NCBI RefSeq assembly: GCF_963975345.1
Contig: NZ_CAXBGE010000008.1
Coordinates: 1 to 64,000, forward strand
Origin: Maricaulis sp963975345
Lineage (GTDB): Bacteria > Pseudomonadota > Alphaproteobacteria > Caulobacterales > Maricaulaceae
Length of the DNA: 64,000 bases
Direction: 5' to 3'
In this document: one piece after another, positions 8,744 to 17,562 of the stretch
How the letters are laid out: each line of letters opens with the position of its first letter
Numbering within the stretch: position 1 is the stretch's first letter
The notes under the pieces: generated by a model
Databases searched by the model: none
Told to the model about the DNA's origin: nothing
Seen by the model: only the letters and a program-made list of their open reading frames with translations
Position numbers and translations under genes: made by a program

Positions 8744-8846
8744 TTGCCGATTTGTTCGCGCTCTTGGTCGAGCGGCTCATGGAACGGGGCGTCTACCTGA
8801 TCGAGTTGGCCGTTCGGATCGATGGCACCGCACAGGAGGGCTCATC

Positions 8847-9134
8847 ATGACCGCGCGCTTTCGCCTGCCGGACCATCTTCGCGCCCGGCTGCGTCGGGGA
8901 ATATCATCGACCGATTTGGAACTGCTTATGAGCGGAGCGGGCCAAGCGATGAGCGAGCACGAAGCCGCAGAGATTGCCCGCCAGGTTCGAACCGAAAAGT
9001 TACGCAGAATAGTCCGGCGCTTTGGCCTCAGCCGATTGGCGGGGCGGCTGAAATTGGACAGAAGTAATTTGCCGAGGTTGTTGATGAAATGGCCCCCACG
9101 GCGCTGTTCGGTGGCACATTGTGTCGGGCAATAG
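8847..9134 (+). CDS. Small basic protein of unknown function
   Basis: A 95-residue, Arg/Leu-rich soluble protein without a signal peptide or membrane segment. It is mostly predicted helical, with a central acidic patch (MSEHEAAEIARQV) and a C-terminal basic region ending in GRLKLDRSNLPRLL and a Cys-containing tail. An AGGAGGG ribosome site six bases before the ATG is among the best in the window, which argues for real translation. I do not recognise the family; a DNA-binding role is only a guess from charge. It sits among repeats at the left edge of the accessory segment. Confidence 0.5.
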   Translation: MTARFRLPDHLRARLRRGISSTDLELLMSGAGQAMSEHEAAEIARQVRTEKLRRIVRRFGLSRLAGRLKLDRSNLPRLLMKWPPRRCSVAHCVGQ

Positions 9135-9308
9135 GGACGCGCCTCGACAGGGGGTTCTGATATTGAGCAGGGTGATTGAATGGAGGTCCGCCTGCCAGCC
9201 CTGAACGCGGTTTACATTTTTGTATATTACATGCCCGGTCGATGTCAGATCGATGGATTATCTTGGCTTCATCGGCTTGCTGATCCCGGCAGCCAGAGGA
9301 GACTCAAG

Positions 9309-9698
9309 ATGAAAAATTCTATCACCAAATTGATCGTCGTTGGCGCCTTCATTGCCAGCGGTTTCACCGGCGCGGCGCTGGCGCGTGGCATGGATGAGGG
9401 CCAGGATGACCAGGCCGAGCATCAAGCCTTTCTCAACGCACGGGTCAGCCTGGATGACGCCATCGGCGTCGCCGAAGCCGAGACTGGCGCACAGGCGATG
9501 TCGGCGGAGTTTGAGGACGAGGATGGCACCTTTGTGTATGCCGTCGAACTGGTCGCTGCTGATGGTACCGAGTTCGAAGTCCTTGTCGCGACATCGACCC
9601 CGACGGTCATCAAGTCCGAATCAGAAGACGATGATGAAGATGGTGCCGACAATGACAACGAACGCGGCCATGACAACGACAATGAGGTCGAGGACTGA
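9309..9698 (+). CDS. Periplasmic PepSY-domain protein with acidic tail
   Basis: A 129-residue exported protein: signal peptide about 1-25 (cut near GAALA), one PepSY-like domain (about 45-102, VSLDDAIGVAEAETGAQA then EDGTFVYAVELVAADGTEFEV in two pieces), and a 27-residue tail in which 15 residues are Asp or Glu, plus Asn and one His. PepSY proteins often sit beside OmpR-type two-component systems and are thought to modulate them; the tail could bind divalent cations, which is inference. ATG 9309 has AGAGGAG upstream. It lies 72 bases before the response regulator, probably in the same operon. Confidence 0.82.
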   Translation: MKNSITKLIVVGAFIASGFTGAALARGMDEGQDDQAEHQAFLNARVSLDDAIGVAEAETGAQAMSAEFEDEDGTFVYAVELVAADGTEFEVLVATSTPTVIKSESEDDDEDGADNDNERGHDNDNEVED

Positions 9699-9720
9699 CC
9701 GTAATCCTGGCCAACTTCTG

Positions 9721-9746
9721 CCCCTGCCGGTATTTCCCGGCAGGGG
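9721..9746 (+). terminator. Intercistronic hairpin (attenuator-like)
   Basis: A perfect 10-base stem (CCCCTGCCGG with its complement) and a 6-base loop lie between the PepSY gene and the response regulator. There is no U-run after it, so it is more likely a partial terminator or an mRNA-stabilising stem that lets the periplasmic protein be made in excess over the regulators. Confidence 0.55.
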
Positions 9747-9770
9747 GCATCGTCAATTGAGGCGGCAACC

Positions 9771-10448
9771 ATGAATATTTTGCTGGTCGAAGATGACGAT
9801 CTCACACGTGAATATGTCCTGGCCGGGCTGCGCGGCGCCGGGCACTCGACCGACCATGCCATCGACGGCATTGACGGTTTGGCGCTGGCCCTGCGCGCGG
9901 CATATGACGCAATCATTCTCGACCGGATGCTGCCCGGCATGGACGGTCTGTCCCTTTTGAAAGCGCTCCGCGCGGCCGAGATACACACGCCAGTTCTGTT
10001 TCTGACGGCAATTGGCGGTCTTGATGATCGGGTTGACGGTCTGGAGGCCGGAGCCGACGACTATCTCGTCAAACCTTTCGCTTTTTCCGAACTGGCGGCC
10101 CGGTTGGCGGCCATCGGACGGCGCCCGGCCCTTCAGACCGAGCAAGTCAGGCTCACCGTTGCTGACCTTGAGATGGACCTGGTCCGGCGCCGGGTCGTTC
10201 GTGCCGGCCAACCCGTCGATCTGCTGCCCAAGGAATTTGCCCTGCTCGAATACTTCATGCGCTCGCAGGGGCGCGTCCTGAGCAAGACCATGTTGCTGGA
10301 GCGGGTCTGGGATTTCCATTTTGACCCACAAACCAGCGTCGTCGAAACTCATATCAGCCGGCTACGTGGCAAGGTCGACAAGCCGTTCGACCAACCCTTG
10401 CTGCATACGATAAAGAATGTGGGATATTGCCTTCGTGCCCCTGAATAA
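9771..10448 (+). CDS. OmpR/PhoB-family response regulator
   Basis: A 225-residue DNA-binding regulator of the adjacent kinase. The receiver domain has the acidic pocket D8/D9, phospho-acceptor D51 in IILDRMLPGMDG, T79 and K101 in DDYLVKPF. The C-terminal winged helix (about 125-222) contains LLPKEFALLEYFMRSQGRVLSKTMLLERVW and TSVVETHISRLRGKV in adjacent parts. It most resembles the QseB/TctD-like subgroup. It most likely controls the PepSY and RND genes around it, by proximity. Confidence 0.93.
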   Translation: MNILLVEDDDLTREYVLAGLRGAGHSTDHAIDGIDGLALALRAAYDAIILDRMLPGMDGLSLLKALRAAEIHTPVLFLTAIGGLDDRVDGLEAGADDYLVKPFAFSELAARLAAIGRRPALQTEQVRLTVADLEMDLVRRRVVRAGQPVDLLPKEFALLEYFMRSQGRVLSKTMLLERVWDFHFDPQTSVVETHISRLRGKVDKPFDQPLLHTIKNVGYCLRAPE

Positions 10449-11835
10449 GCTTTTGAAAAGCACCCATTTGCGATTTGCCATCGCCCTGACGGCTGTGTTT
10501 GCCGTCATCTACCTGCTTGTCGGTTGGTTCGCATTCCTGGCCGTCGATGCCGAATTGCGCGAACGCGTTTCGCAGGCCGACCTGGTCACTTCAACCGGCT
10601 TTGTCGAGCTCTACCGCAGCTCCGGACGCTCCGCTCTGGTCGAAGCCGTGCGATCCTCCAGTGAAAGCGGCGAACCGGACGATAGCTTTGCCTGGCTCGG
10701 CACCCGCAATGGCGAGCGACTTGCCGGTCCGGCGCTGACCGCACCGCGCTCGCTACAAACCGGCGATGTCGCAGGGCAGAGCCTGCTACCCGAGCTCGAC
10801 GAGGGCTACCATATTCAAGTGACTGATCTGGATGACATGCGCCTGATTACCGGGGTTAGTCATGAGGAATCCGATGAAATTCTCGGGCTTGTTTCGTTGG
10901 TCTTTGGTGCAGCGGCCCTGCTGACACTGCTGCTGGCCAGCCTGGCAGGGCTGGCGCTGGCCCGTCAGGGGCAACGACGTATTGATGCTGCGTCCGGCGT
11001 GCTCGACCGGGTGGCGTCAGGCGAGATGACGCGCCGCTTACCGGTGTCGGGATCAGGCGATGATATCGACCAACTCTCAACCCGGATCAATTCGGCGCTG
11101 GATCAGCTCCACGCGACGGTTGAGGGGATTCGACAGGTTAGCGCCGACATTGCCCACGACTTGCGCACGCCGATCAACCGGCTTGGAATTCATCTTGAAC
11201 GACTCAGTGACAGCGTCGGTGTTGATCAAGTTCTCGGCCCACAGCTCGAACTAGCGCGTGCAGAAGTTCGACAGATCATCACCACTTTCGATGCGCTCTT
11301 GCGGATCGCCCAGATCGAAGCGGGCGCGCGGCGGGCACGTTTCCAGCCGTTGGATCTGTCGGAAATTGCCGAGAGCGTGTTCGATGTCTATGCGGCGGTT
11401 GCAGAAGAAAACGATCAGACTCTGAGCTTGAAATCGGAGGGCGACACACCAGCTCGCATCCTCGGTGACCGGGACCTTCTCGTGCAGTTGATCGCTAATC
11501 TGATCGAGAATGCCATCCGCCATTCCGGCGCGGGTGCGATGATCCGAGTGCTGACCCGAGCGGAGCCGGATCATGTCGTGCTACGCGTGAGTGATACGGG
11601 CCCGGGCATTCCGGTTGACGATCACGCGCGCGTGCTCAAACGGTTTCACCGGCTGGACCAATCTCGCCACACACCAGGGTCGGGTCTTGGCCTGGCGCTG
11701 GTCAAAGCCGTGAGCGACCTTCACAATGCCAAACTGACACTGAAAAATGCCGTGCCAGGGCTGTGGGTGGAATTGCGTTTTGCGCGGCTTTGCCCAGAAA
11801 TTACGGCAGCAGATGTGAATTCCGGCGGGAATTGA
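10417..11835 (+). CDS. Membrane sensor histidine kinase
   Basis: Partner of the regulator just upstream. The 472-residue protein has two membrane segments (about 20-42 and 157-183) around a short periplasmic domain of about 115 residues, then HAMP, a dimerisation box ADIAHDLRTPINRL with H247, and ATPase motifs NLIENAIRHSG, DTGPGIP and GSGLGLAL. The ATG at 10417 overlaps the regulator by 32 bases; an in-frame GTG at 10435 would give a 14-base overlap and is equally plausible. The signal sensed is not evident. Confidence 0.92.
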   Translation: MWDIAFVPLNKLLKSTHLRFAIALTAVFAVIYLLVGWFAFLAVDAELRERVSQADLVTSTGFVELYRSSGRSALVEAVRSSSESGEPDDSFAWLGTRNGERLAGPALTAPRSLQTGDVAGQSLLPELDEGYHIQVTDLDDMRLITGVSHEESDEILGLVSLVFGAAALLTLLLASLAGLALARQGQRRIDAASGVLDRVASGEMTRRLPVSGSGDDIDQLSTRINSALDQLHATVEGIRQVSADIAHDLRTPINRLGIHLERLSDSVGVDQVLGPQLELARAEVRQIITTFDALLRIAQIEAGARRARFQPLDLSEIAESVFDVYAAVAEENDQTLSLKSEGDTPARILGDRDLLVQLIANLIENAIRHSGAGAMIRVLTRAEPDHVVLRVSDTGPGIPVDDHARVLKRFHRLDQSRHTPGSGLGLALVKAVSDLHNAKLTLKNAVPGLWVELRFARLCPEITAADVNSGGN

Positions 11836-11849
11836 CCAATGAGGGCAAG

Positions 11850-13169
11850 ATGACGAAAACGTGGCCTGCATCGCTGACCCTGCTGATCGCCCTGCTGACC
11901 CCGGCTTGCGCCATTGATCGCCCTGCGTCGGCCCCACTTCCGCTCGGCACTGTGGCAGCCCCGCGCCTGGCGTCCTCCGCCGCGTCGTTGTCGATCGATT
12001 TGACCCAGCCGTTGACGCCTGATTCCATTGCGATGATTGCAGTCTACACCAATCCGGATCTCAAGGCCTTGCGCGCCGGGGAAGGCGTCGCCGAAGCGCA
12101 GCTCTTTGCTGCGGGGCTCTTGCCTGATCCAGCATTCAGCTTCGGGGCCGATGCTCCGCTCAACGGCACAGGACTGGTCACGGCTCTGGCCGGCTCTCTG
12201 GGTTTGGACTTCGCGGTTTTGGCCAGGCGGCCGGGACTTGTACGGGGCGCGCGGTCCAATCTCGACCAGGTTCGACTCGATATCCTGTGGTCTGAGTGGT
12301 TGACCGCCGAGCAGGCCCGGTTGGCGGCCCTTCGCATAACCCGTTTGCAGGCGATCCGGCAGATGACCACAGTCTTGCGCCAACACGCCGACAGCGCGAT
12401 GACACGGGTGCTGGCTGCCGCGCAACGCGGTGATCTACCGGCGGCACAGGTCGAGACCTATCGGCTTGCTGCCAGCGACGCGGCGGCGCGGGATCGCGAT
12501 GTCGAACGGCGATTGCGGGCTGCAGAACTCGACCTCAACCGGCTTCTGGGCATTGACCCGACCGAGACTGTCAGGCTCTCTGCCGGTTCCGGCCCGCGCA
12601 AAGACCTGCCGGGGGCAGCACAAATTTTCGCACGAGCCGTTGATTCTCGCACAGATTTGACGGCGTTTCGGGCCGCCTATCAGGGTGCCGAGGCCAATCT
12701 TGACCTCGCCCAGTTATCGCGCTTTCCGTTTCCGTCAGTTACGGTCAACGCCGCAAGAGACACCGGTGCGCTGCGTACACTCGGCCCTTCCGTATCGTTC
12801 AATATTCCACTGTTCAATCGTGGACGCGGCGAGGTGGCCGTGAGCGGTGCGACGCTTGAGCGGGTTCGCGCCGAATATTTGGCGCGTATCGAAGCCGTGC
12901 GAGCGGAAATCTACTCGGCCCATTCGGCACTGATGCTGGCGCGGCAGCAAGGCTCTGAACTCGAACGGGAAACAGCCGCTCTCTTGCCCATGGCGGATGC
13001 CGCCGAGCAGGCCGCTATGCGGGGCGATCTGCCGCTCTCTGTGGCGCTCGCGACCCGGATGACGGCACTGGACAAGCAAATCGTCGCAGCCGAACTGGAA
13101 CTCTCGGCTGAGGAACTTGAGCTTGGCCTGGAAATACTCTCCGGCCAAAGATTGGATACCCCACAATGA
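11850..13169 (+). CDS. Outer-membrane efflux factor (TolC/CusC type)
   Basis: Outer-membrane channel for the RND pump encoded next. The 439-residue protein has an N-terminal export signal with a Cys at 20 (LLTPACAID), an imperfect lipobox as in CusC/OprM-type lipoproteins. Two long helical OEP-type repeats follow, with PDPAFSFG near the front and NIPLFNRGRGEV in the second half. The ATG at 11850 has GAGGG upstream; earlier codons overlap the kinase. It ends in an ATGA overlap with the adaptor gene. Confidence 0.85.
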   Translation: MTKTWPASLTLLIALLTPACAIDRPASAPLPLGTVAAPRLASSAASLSIDLTQPLTPDSIAMIAVYTNPDLKALRAGEGVAEAQLFAAGLLPDPAFSFGADAPLNGTGLVTALAGSLGLDFAVLARRPGLVRGARSNLDQVRLDILWSEWLTAEQARLAALRITRLQAIRQMTTVLRQHADSAMTRVLAAAQRGDLPAAQVETYRLAASDAAARDRDVERRLRAAELDLNRLLGIDPTETVRLSAGSGPRKDLPGAAQIFARAVDSRTDLTAFRAAYQGAEANLDLAQLSRFPFPSVTVNAARDTGALRTLGPSVSFNIPLFNRGRGEVAVSGATLERVRAEYLARIEAVRAEIYSAHSALMLARQQGSELERETAALLPMADAAEQAAMRGDLPLSVALATRMTALDKQIVAAELELSAEELELGLEILSGQRLDTPQ

Positions 13170-14227
13170 TGCATTCCAGGACCGGTCTGATCGCGTGCGC
13201 AGGTGCGCTTTTTCTCGCAGGCTGTAGCGGAGGCGACCTTCAAAACGCTCCGGTTCCCACCGCAGAAATTTCGACAGGAACCGTGAGAACCGTGGACCTG
13301 CACGAACTTGTCGGCGGGTATGGTGTGGTTCAATTTGACCCAAGCACCAAACGGTCCATGAACACCCAGATTGAAGCGCAAATTCTCGAATTACTGGCTC
13401 GGCCAGGTGATCTGGTCGATCAGGGTCAGATCGTTCTGCGTTTGGCCCCCTCGCAAGCCTCAGCCGCCGAACTGGCGCGCATCCGCAATGAATCGGCAGC
13501 GGCTGAGCAGGTGGCAGCACGGACCAGGCGGCTGCGCGATGATGGTCTGGCCAGCGATGCCGATGTTGAAGCCGCTGACCTCGCCGCGCTTGATTTGCAG
13601 ACCCTGGCGCGAAGCCTGAGCGGGCGTGTGCGCACCATCGCTGAACTGCACGCGCCCATCAGCGGGGTGGTCGAATCCGTTTTCGTCGAACCCGGAGACC
13701 TGGTCGCAGCGGGCAGCCAACTCGCCCTTATCGCACCGCTCGATACGCTGCAGGCAGCGGTCCGGCTTGAGCTCGAGGATGCGGCCAGGATTGAAAGCGG
13801 TGCAGGTGTGACCTTGACCAGTCTGGATAATACCGGAACCCGATTTGAGTCGGTCGCCCGCTCCGTCGATCTTCGTGTCGAGCCCATCACACGGACCGCG
13901 ACTCTGTATGCCACGATACCGGCTGAAAGCGGTCTCCTGCCAGGCCAGGCCATCCGCGCCGAGATCACCGCTGCGATCCATCCGAACACGCTGGTGGTCC
14001 CGCGCCGCGCCGTCTATTTTGACGAGCAGGGAGCCTATGTGTTTCGCGTCATCAATGACATCGCCTCACTGACCCGTATCGATGTGGGGATCACCAGCGG
14101 TGATGATACCGCGGCGTTGTCGGGACTTAGCGCCAACGATGTCATTGTACTCGATGGAGGCGCTGTATTGTCCGATGGCATGACGGTCAAAATCGTCAAT
14201 CCCGCTGTGTCAGGGTCAACGCAATGA
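13166..14227 (+). CDS. RND periplasmic adaptor lipoprotein (MFP family)
   Basis: Bridges the inner-membrane pump and the outer-membrane channel. The 353-residue protein has a clear lipobox LAGC near residue 20, a biotinyl-lipoyl-like domain (about 60-180, with GDLVDQGQIVLRLAPSQ and LHAPISGVVESVFVEPGD), a short helical hairpin, then the beta-barrel and membrane-proximal domains ending around ALSGLSANDVIVLDGG. No His- or Met-rich metal motif is seen. It overlaps both neighbours by four bases, so the three pump genes form one translationally coupled unit. Confidence 0.9.
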   Translation: MMHSRTGLIACAGALFLAGCSGGDLQNAPVPTAEISTGTVRTVDLHELVGGYGVVQFDPSTKRSMNTQIEAQILELLARPGDLVDQGQIVLRLAPSQASAAELARIRNESAAAEQVAARTRRLRDDGLASDADVEAADLAALDLQTLARSLSGRVRTIAELHAPISGVVESVFVEPGDLVAAGSQLALIAPLDTLQAAVRLELEDAARIESGAGVTLTSLDNTGTRFESVARSVDLRVEPITRTATLYATIPAESGLLPGQAIRAEITAAIHPNTLVVPRRAVYFDEQGAYVFRVINDIASLTRIDVGITSGDDTAALSGLSANDVIVLDGGAVLSDGMTVKIVNPAVSGSTQ

Positions 14228-17200
14228 GCCAGTGGTTGTCGCGGCAAGCGCGCTTTCTCCTGGCGGCTTTCATTGTCCTGTCGGTTGCCGGGGCCTTCGC
14301 GGCGACACTCCTTCCGGTCAGTCTGTTTCCAACCATTGAGTTTCCGCGCATCGCCGTGACTCTCGAAGCTGGCAACCGGCCGGTTGATCAGATGTCCGCG
14401 CAGGTCACACGTGTGGCCGAGGAAGCCCTGCGCGCCATTCCCGGCGTCCGGAACATACGATCCCAGACCAGTCGCGGCTCGGCCGAAGTGTCGGTCATGT
14501 TTGACTGGGGGCATGACATGACGACCGCCGTCCTGCAGGCGGAATCGGAAATGGCGAGATTATCGCCCAGTCTGCCGGCCGGGTTTCAATTCAGCGTCCG
14601 CAAAATGGACCCGACAATTTTCCCGGTGATCGGATATTCTCTGACATCCGAAACGGTATCGCTGGTGTCGCTGAGTAATTTTGCGACCTACCAGCTCAGG
14701 CCCTTGCTGGCATCGCTCGACGGTGTCGCAGAGGTCAATGTTCTTGGCAGCCGGCAGACCGAGTATCAGGTCATTGTCGATCCGGTCCGGCTACAGGCAC
14801 ACGGACTGACGATCACCGATATCCAGGCCGCGCTCAGTGCCAGCAATCTGGTGGCAGCCGCAGGCCGGATCGAGGACCGCTCGCGCCTGTATTTGACGCT
14901 GGTCGACAGCCGGTTGACCGATATTGAATCGATCGGATCGATTGTTGTCACCGCAAGCGGCGGCGGGGTGATCGACCTTGACGACATCGCCGAGGTGCGT
15001 TTGTCCACTGCGCAGGAATGGACACGGGTCAATGCCGATGGGCGACCAGCCGTTTTGGTCGATATCCGCCAAGCACCTGCCGCCAATTCCTTGGCGCTGA
15101 CCAATGCGGTCAAGGCCGTGCTCGCCCGCGAAGGGGCCAGCTTTCCGCCCGGCATTGTGATCACGCCGTATTATGATCAGTCTGATCTGGTGAAGGCCGC
15201 AGCGTCCAGTGTCCGCGATGCAATCATGATCGGAACGGTCCTCGCGGGACTCGTGTTATTTCTGTTCCTTCGCAGTCTGCGCTTCGTGCTGGTTGTCGCG
15301 ATATTGTTGCCGACCGTGCTCGCCTCAACGGCCCTGCTGCTGATGGTGCTTGGCCTGAGCCTGAACCTGATGACGCTCGGCGGCATGGCAGCGGCAGTTG
15401 GGCTGATTGTCGATGATATCGTGGTTATGCTGGAGCATATAACCCGACGATTGAGCGACAAGCGAGCAACCGTGCTGGAGGCCGCAGCCGAGATGGCGCG
15501 TCCCCTGATCGGCTCATCCTTCGCCACCATCATCGTGTTTACGCCGCTGGCCTTTTTGAGTGGCGTGACAGGCGGTTTTTTCAAGGCGTTGGCGGTCACC
15601 ATGGCGGCAAGTCTGGTTTTCTCGCTGATCTACACCTTGGCCATCTGTCCACTTCTCGCCACGCGTCTCGCCAGAGCCGAAGATGCCGAACGCGCCGAGG
15701 CCTCCAATGGCTGGTTGAACCGGTTAGCCGATGCCTATGAAGGCATGATGGCGCGATTGCTGAACTGGCCACGAGCGGTCAGCTTGGCCTTGATTCTGAT
15801 CGCGGTTATGGCTGGCGGTGTTTCTGCCTTGCGGGTGAGTTCGGGATTCATGCCGCAAATGGATGAAGGTGGCTTCGTACTGGACTATGTGGCGCCGCCG
15901 GGGCTTTCGCTCACCGAGACGGATCGGCTGGTGCGCCAGGTCGAGGCGATTGTCCAGGCCGTGCCCGAAGTGGCCAGCTATTCGCGCCGCACCGGTCTAC
16001 AGCTTGGCGGCGGTCTGACCGAAGCCAATACGGGCGATATGTTCGTGCGACTGAACCCGCTGCCTCGACGTCCGATTGAAACGGTGATGTCCGACATACG
16101 CGGGCGCATTACCGCGACAGTGCCGGGCCTTGAGATAGAGACCATCCAGCTGATGGGCGATCTGATTGGTGACCTGACGGCAGTTCCCCAACCGATTGAA
16201 GTGAAATTCTATGGCAGCGACCCGGCCGCGCTGACCTTGTCGGCCGAGCGTGCCGTTGCCGCCCTTGAAGGCGTCAGGGGTGTGGTGGAGGTCCGGCAAT
16301 CGGACCGGATTGCCGGCGACGCCATTATCGTCACACTTGACCGCGCCCACCTGGCCCTGGAGGGCCTAGATCCCGTGATGGTCGCGACGCAACTGGAATC
16401 GCTGATCAATGGCAGTGTTGCAGGGTCCGTTCAGGCTGGCGTACGCACCATCAATATCCGGGTGTGGACACCCTCGCCCCTGCGCGACCGAATTTCCGCA
16501 ATCGAAGTCCTGATGCTGCGCGCATCGGATGGGCATCTGGTGCCTTTGTCGCGCGTCGCCCAGATCAATCTGGTGAGCGGCCAACTTCAATCCAGCCGTG
16601 AAAACCTGCAGCCAATGATGGCGGTGACCGGTCGGCTTGAGGGTCGCGATATGGGCTCGGCAATGCGTGATGTCACAGCCAGCATGCGTACCGTCTCCCT
16701 GCCGGCCGGGGTGCGCTACGAGTTCGGCGGGCTGTTTGCGGAGCAACAAAAATCATTCAGGGACCTGATGGCGGTCTTTGCCGCCGCACTGACGCTTTCC
16801 GGTTTGCTGCTCCTGTTCCTGTTTCGCAACTGGATCAAGACCGTCTCGATTCTCGGTATTGTCGGCCTCTCAATTGCCGGCGTTTTGACCGGCCTGGTGC
16901 TCACCGGCACGGAGCTCAATATCGCGGCCATGATGGGACTGACCATGGTGATCGGCATTATTGCCGAGCTGGGTGTGTTCTATTTTGCCGAATTGCCGGA
17001 GGCAGCGATCCAACATCATCACCGCATCGCCGCCGGGCGAGCGCGTTTGCGCCCCATAATCATGTCCGCCGTGATCGCTATGCTGGCTCTGGCGCCTTTG
17101 GCTCTGAAACTCGGCCAAGGCTCCGCCTTGCTTGCCCCGATGGCCGTCGCCATTATCTCTGGACTGTTGATCGGTGCCCCCTTGGTTTTGATTGCCGGAC

Positions 17201-17250
17201 CGATCTTTCATGGGGCCTTGTCCACGCGACATTTGGCCAAGACCGAGTGA
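14224..17250 (+). CDS. RND efflux transporter, inner-membrane pump
   Basis: Proton-driven export pump of 1008 residues with the 12-segment RND plan and two large periplasmic porter loops. TM4 carries the proton-relay pair D397/D398 in GLIVDDIVVMLEH. In TM10 the position that is Lys in AcrB-type pumps appears to be E915 in GIIAELGVFYF, the arrangement of CusA-like metal pumps, and the loop signature GFMPQMDEGGF resembles the CzcA/CusA side. Other parts look like drug pumps, so the substrate is open: metal cation or small organic toxin. It is the last gene of the regulator-pump operon. Confidence 0.9.
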   Translation: MSQWLSRQARFLLAAFIVLSVAGAFAATLLPVSLFPTIEFPRIAVTLEAGNRPVDQMSAQVTRVAEEALRAIPGVRNIRSQTSRGSAEVSVMFDWGHDMTTAVLQAESEMARLSPSLPAGFQFSVRKMDPTIFPVIGYSLTSETVSLVSLSNFATYQLRPLLASLDGVAEVNVLGSRQTEYQVIVDPVRLQAHGLTITDIQAALSASNLVAAAGRIEDRSRLYLTLVDSRLTDIESIGSIVVTASGGGVIDLDDIAEVRLSTAQEWTRVNADGRPAVLVDIRQAPAANSLALTNAVKAVLAREGASFPPGIVITPYYDQSDLVKAAASSVRDAIMIGTVLAGLVLFLFLRSLRFVLVVAILLPTVLASTALLLMVLGLSLNLMTLGGMAAAVGLIVDDIVVMLEHITRRLSDKRATVLEAAAEMARPLIGSSFATIIVFTPLAFLSGVTGGFFKALAVTMAASLVFSLIYTLAICPLLATRLARAEDAERAEASNGWLNRLADAYEGMMARLLNWPRAVSLALILIAVMAGGVSALRVSSGFMPQMDEGGFVLDYVAPPGLSLTETDRLVRQVEAIVQAVPEVASYSRRTGLQLGGGLTEANTGDMFVRLNPLPRRPIETVMSDIRGRITATVPGLEIETIQLMGDLIGDLTAVPQPIEVKFYGSDPAALTLSAERAVAALEGVRGVVEVRQSDRIAGDAIIVTLDRAHLALEGLDPVMVATQLESLINGSVAGSVQAGVRTINIRVWTPSPLRDRISAIEVLMLRASDGHLVPLSRVAQINLVSGQLQSSRENLQPMMAVTGRLEGRDMGSAMRDVTASMRTVSLPAGVRYEFGGLFAEQQKSFRDLMAVFAAALTLSGLLLLFLFRNWIKTVSILGIVGLSIAGVLTGLVLTGTELNIAAMMGLTMVIGIIAELGVFYFAELPEAAIQHHHRIAAGRARLRPIIMSAVIAMLALAPLALKLGQGSALLAPMAVAIISGLLIGAPLVLIAGPIFHGALSTRHLAKTE

Positions 17251-17562
17251 GAATACCCTAATTAATTCAACTTTATTGTCAGATGGCGCCGGTCCAGCAT
17301 CTGGAAGCCGACGGATATGACGTTCAATACCTGTCTGCAGGTCACAATCAAAAAGTGAGGAATTCACCGCGACCTGCGTGTGGTCACGAAGGTGCCTCCA
17401 AAACCGTTTCGCTTTACCCCCTTCCATCAAGGAAGAGGAGCGAGAATATCGATTCCGGTCAGCCCAACCGCCCTCCTCTTCCTTGATGGACGAGGTGGCC
17501 GCGAAGCAGTCGGAGCTGGTGACGGGCTCGCGATTTTGACTCGGGTGCCGCATCAAACGCCC
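17251..17562. other. Convergent intergenic region between pump and FTR1 genes
   Basis: 312 bases without a supported gene. It contains a short CAGATG/CATCTG hairpin near 17281-17304 and the dispersed repeat with long inverted arms at 17423-17490. No U-rich terminator is visible for either of the two genes that end here. Confidence 0.6.
17423..17490. repeat. Dispersed intergenic repeat, copy 2, with 18-base inverted arms
   Basis: Arms at 17423-17440 and 17473-17490 are exact reverse complements over 18 bases (TCCATCAAGGAAGAGGAG), separated by 32 bases. Sequence beyond the right arm matches, inverted, the copy at 8373-8427. It lies between the convergent RND pump and FTR1 genes. Confidence 0.75.

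Larger units (their letters stand above)
8156..8846. other. Intergenic repeat-rich region after trpG, no supported gene
   Basis: This 690-base stretch holds two palindromic intergenic repeats (8219-8323 and 8373-8427), then sequence without a convincing gene. An 87-codon frame at 8427-8690 starts inside a repeat and has no recognisable product. In another frame, about 8612-8848 is open and reads as a hydrophobic-helical fragment ending just at the start of the next ORF, but it has no upstream start codon. The area looks like decayed remnants plus a leader for the gene at 8847. Confidence 0.6.

Noticed and set aside
9180..9308. Longer N-terminus for the PepSY protein
   Set aside because: The extra 43 residues would bury the signal peptide, and the ribosome site lies at the internal ATG 9309.
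17251..17280. Near CtrA-type site in the TTAATTCAACTTTATT stretch
   Set aside because: Second half-site is TTAT rather than TTAA, and it lies between convergent gene ends where no promoter is expected.
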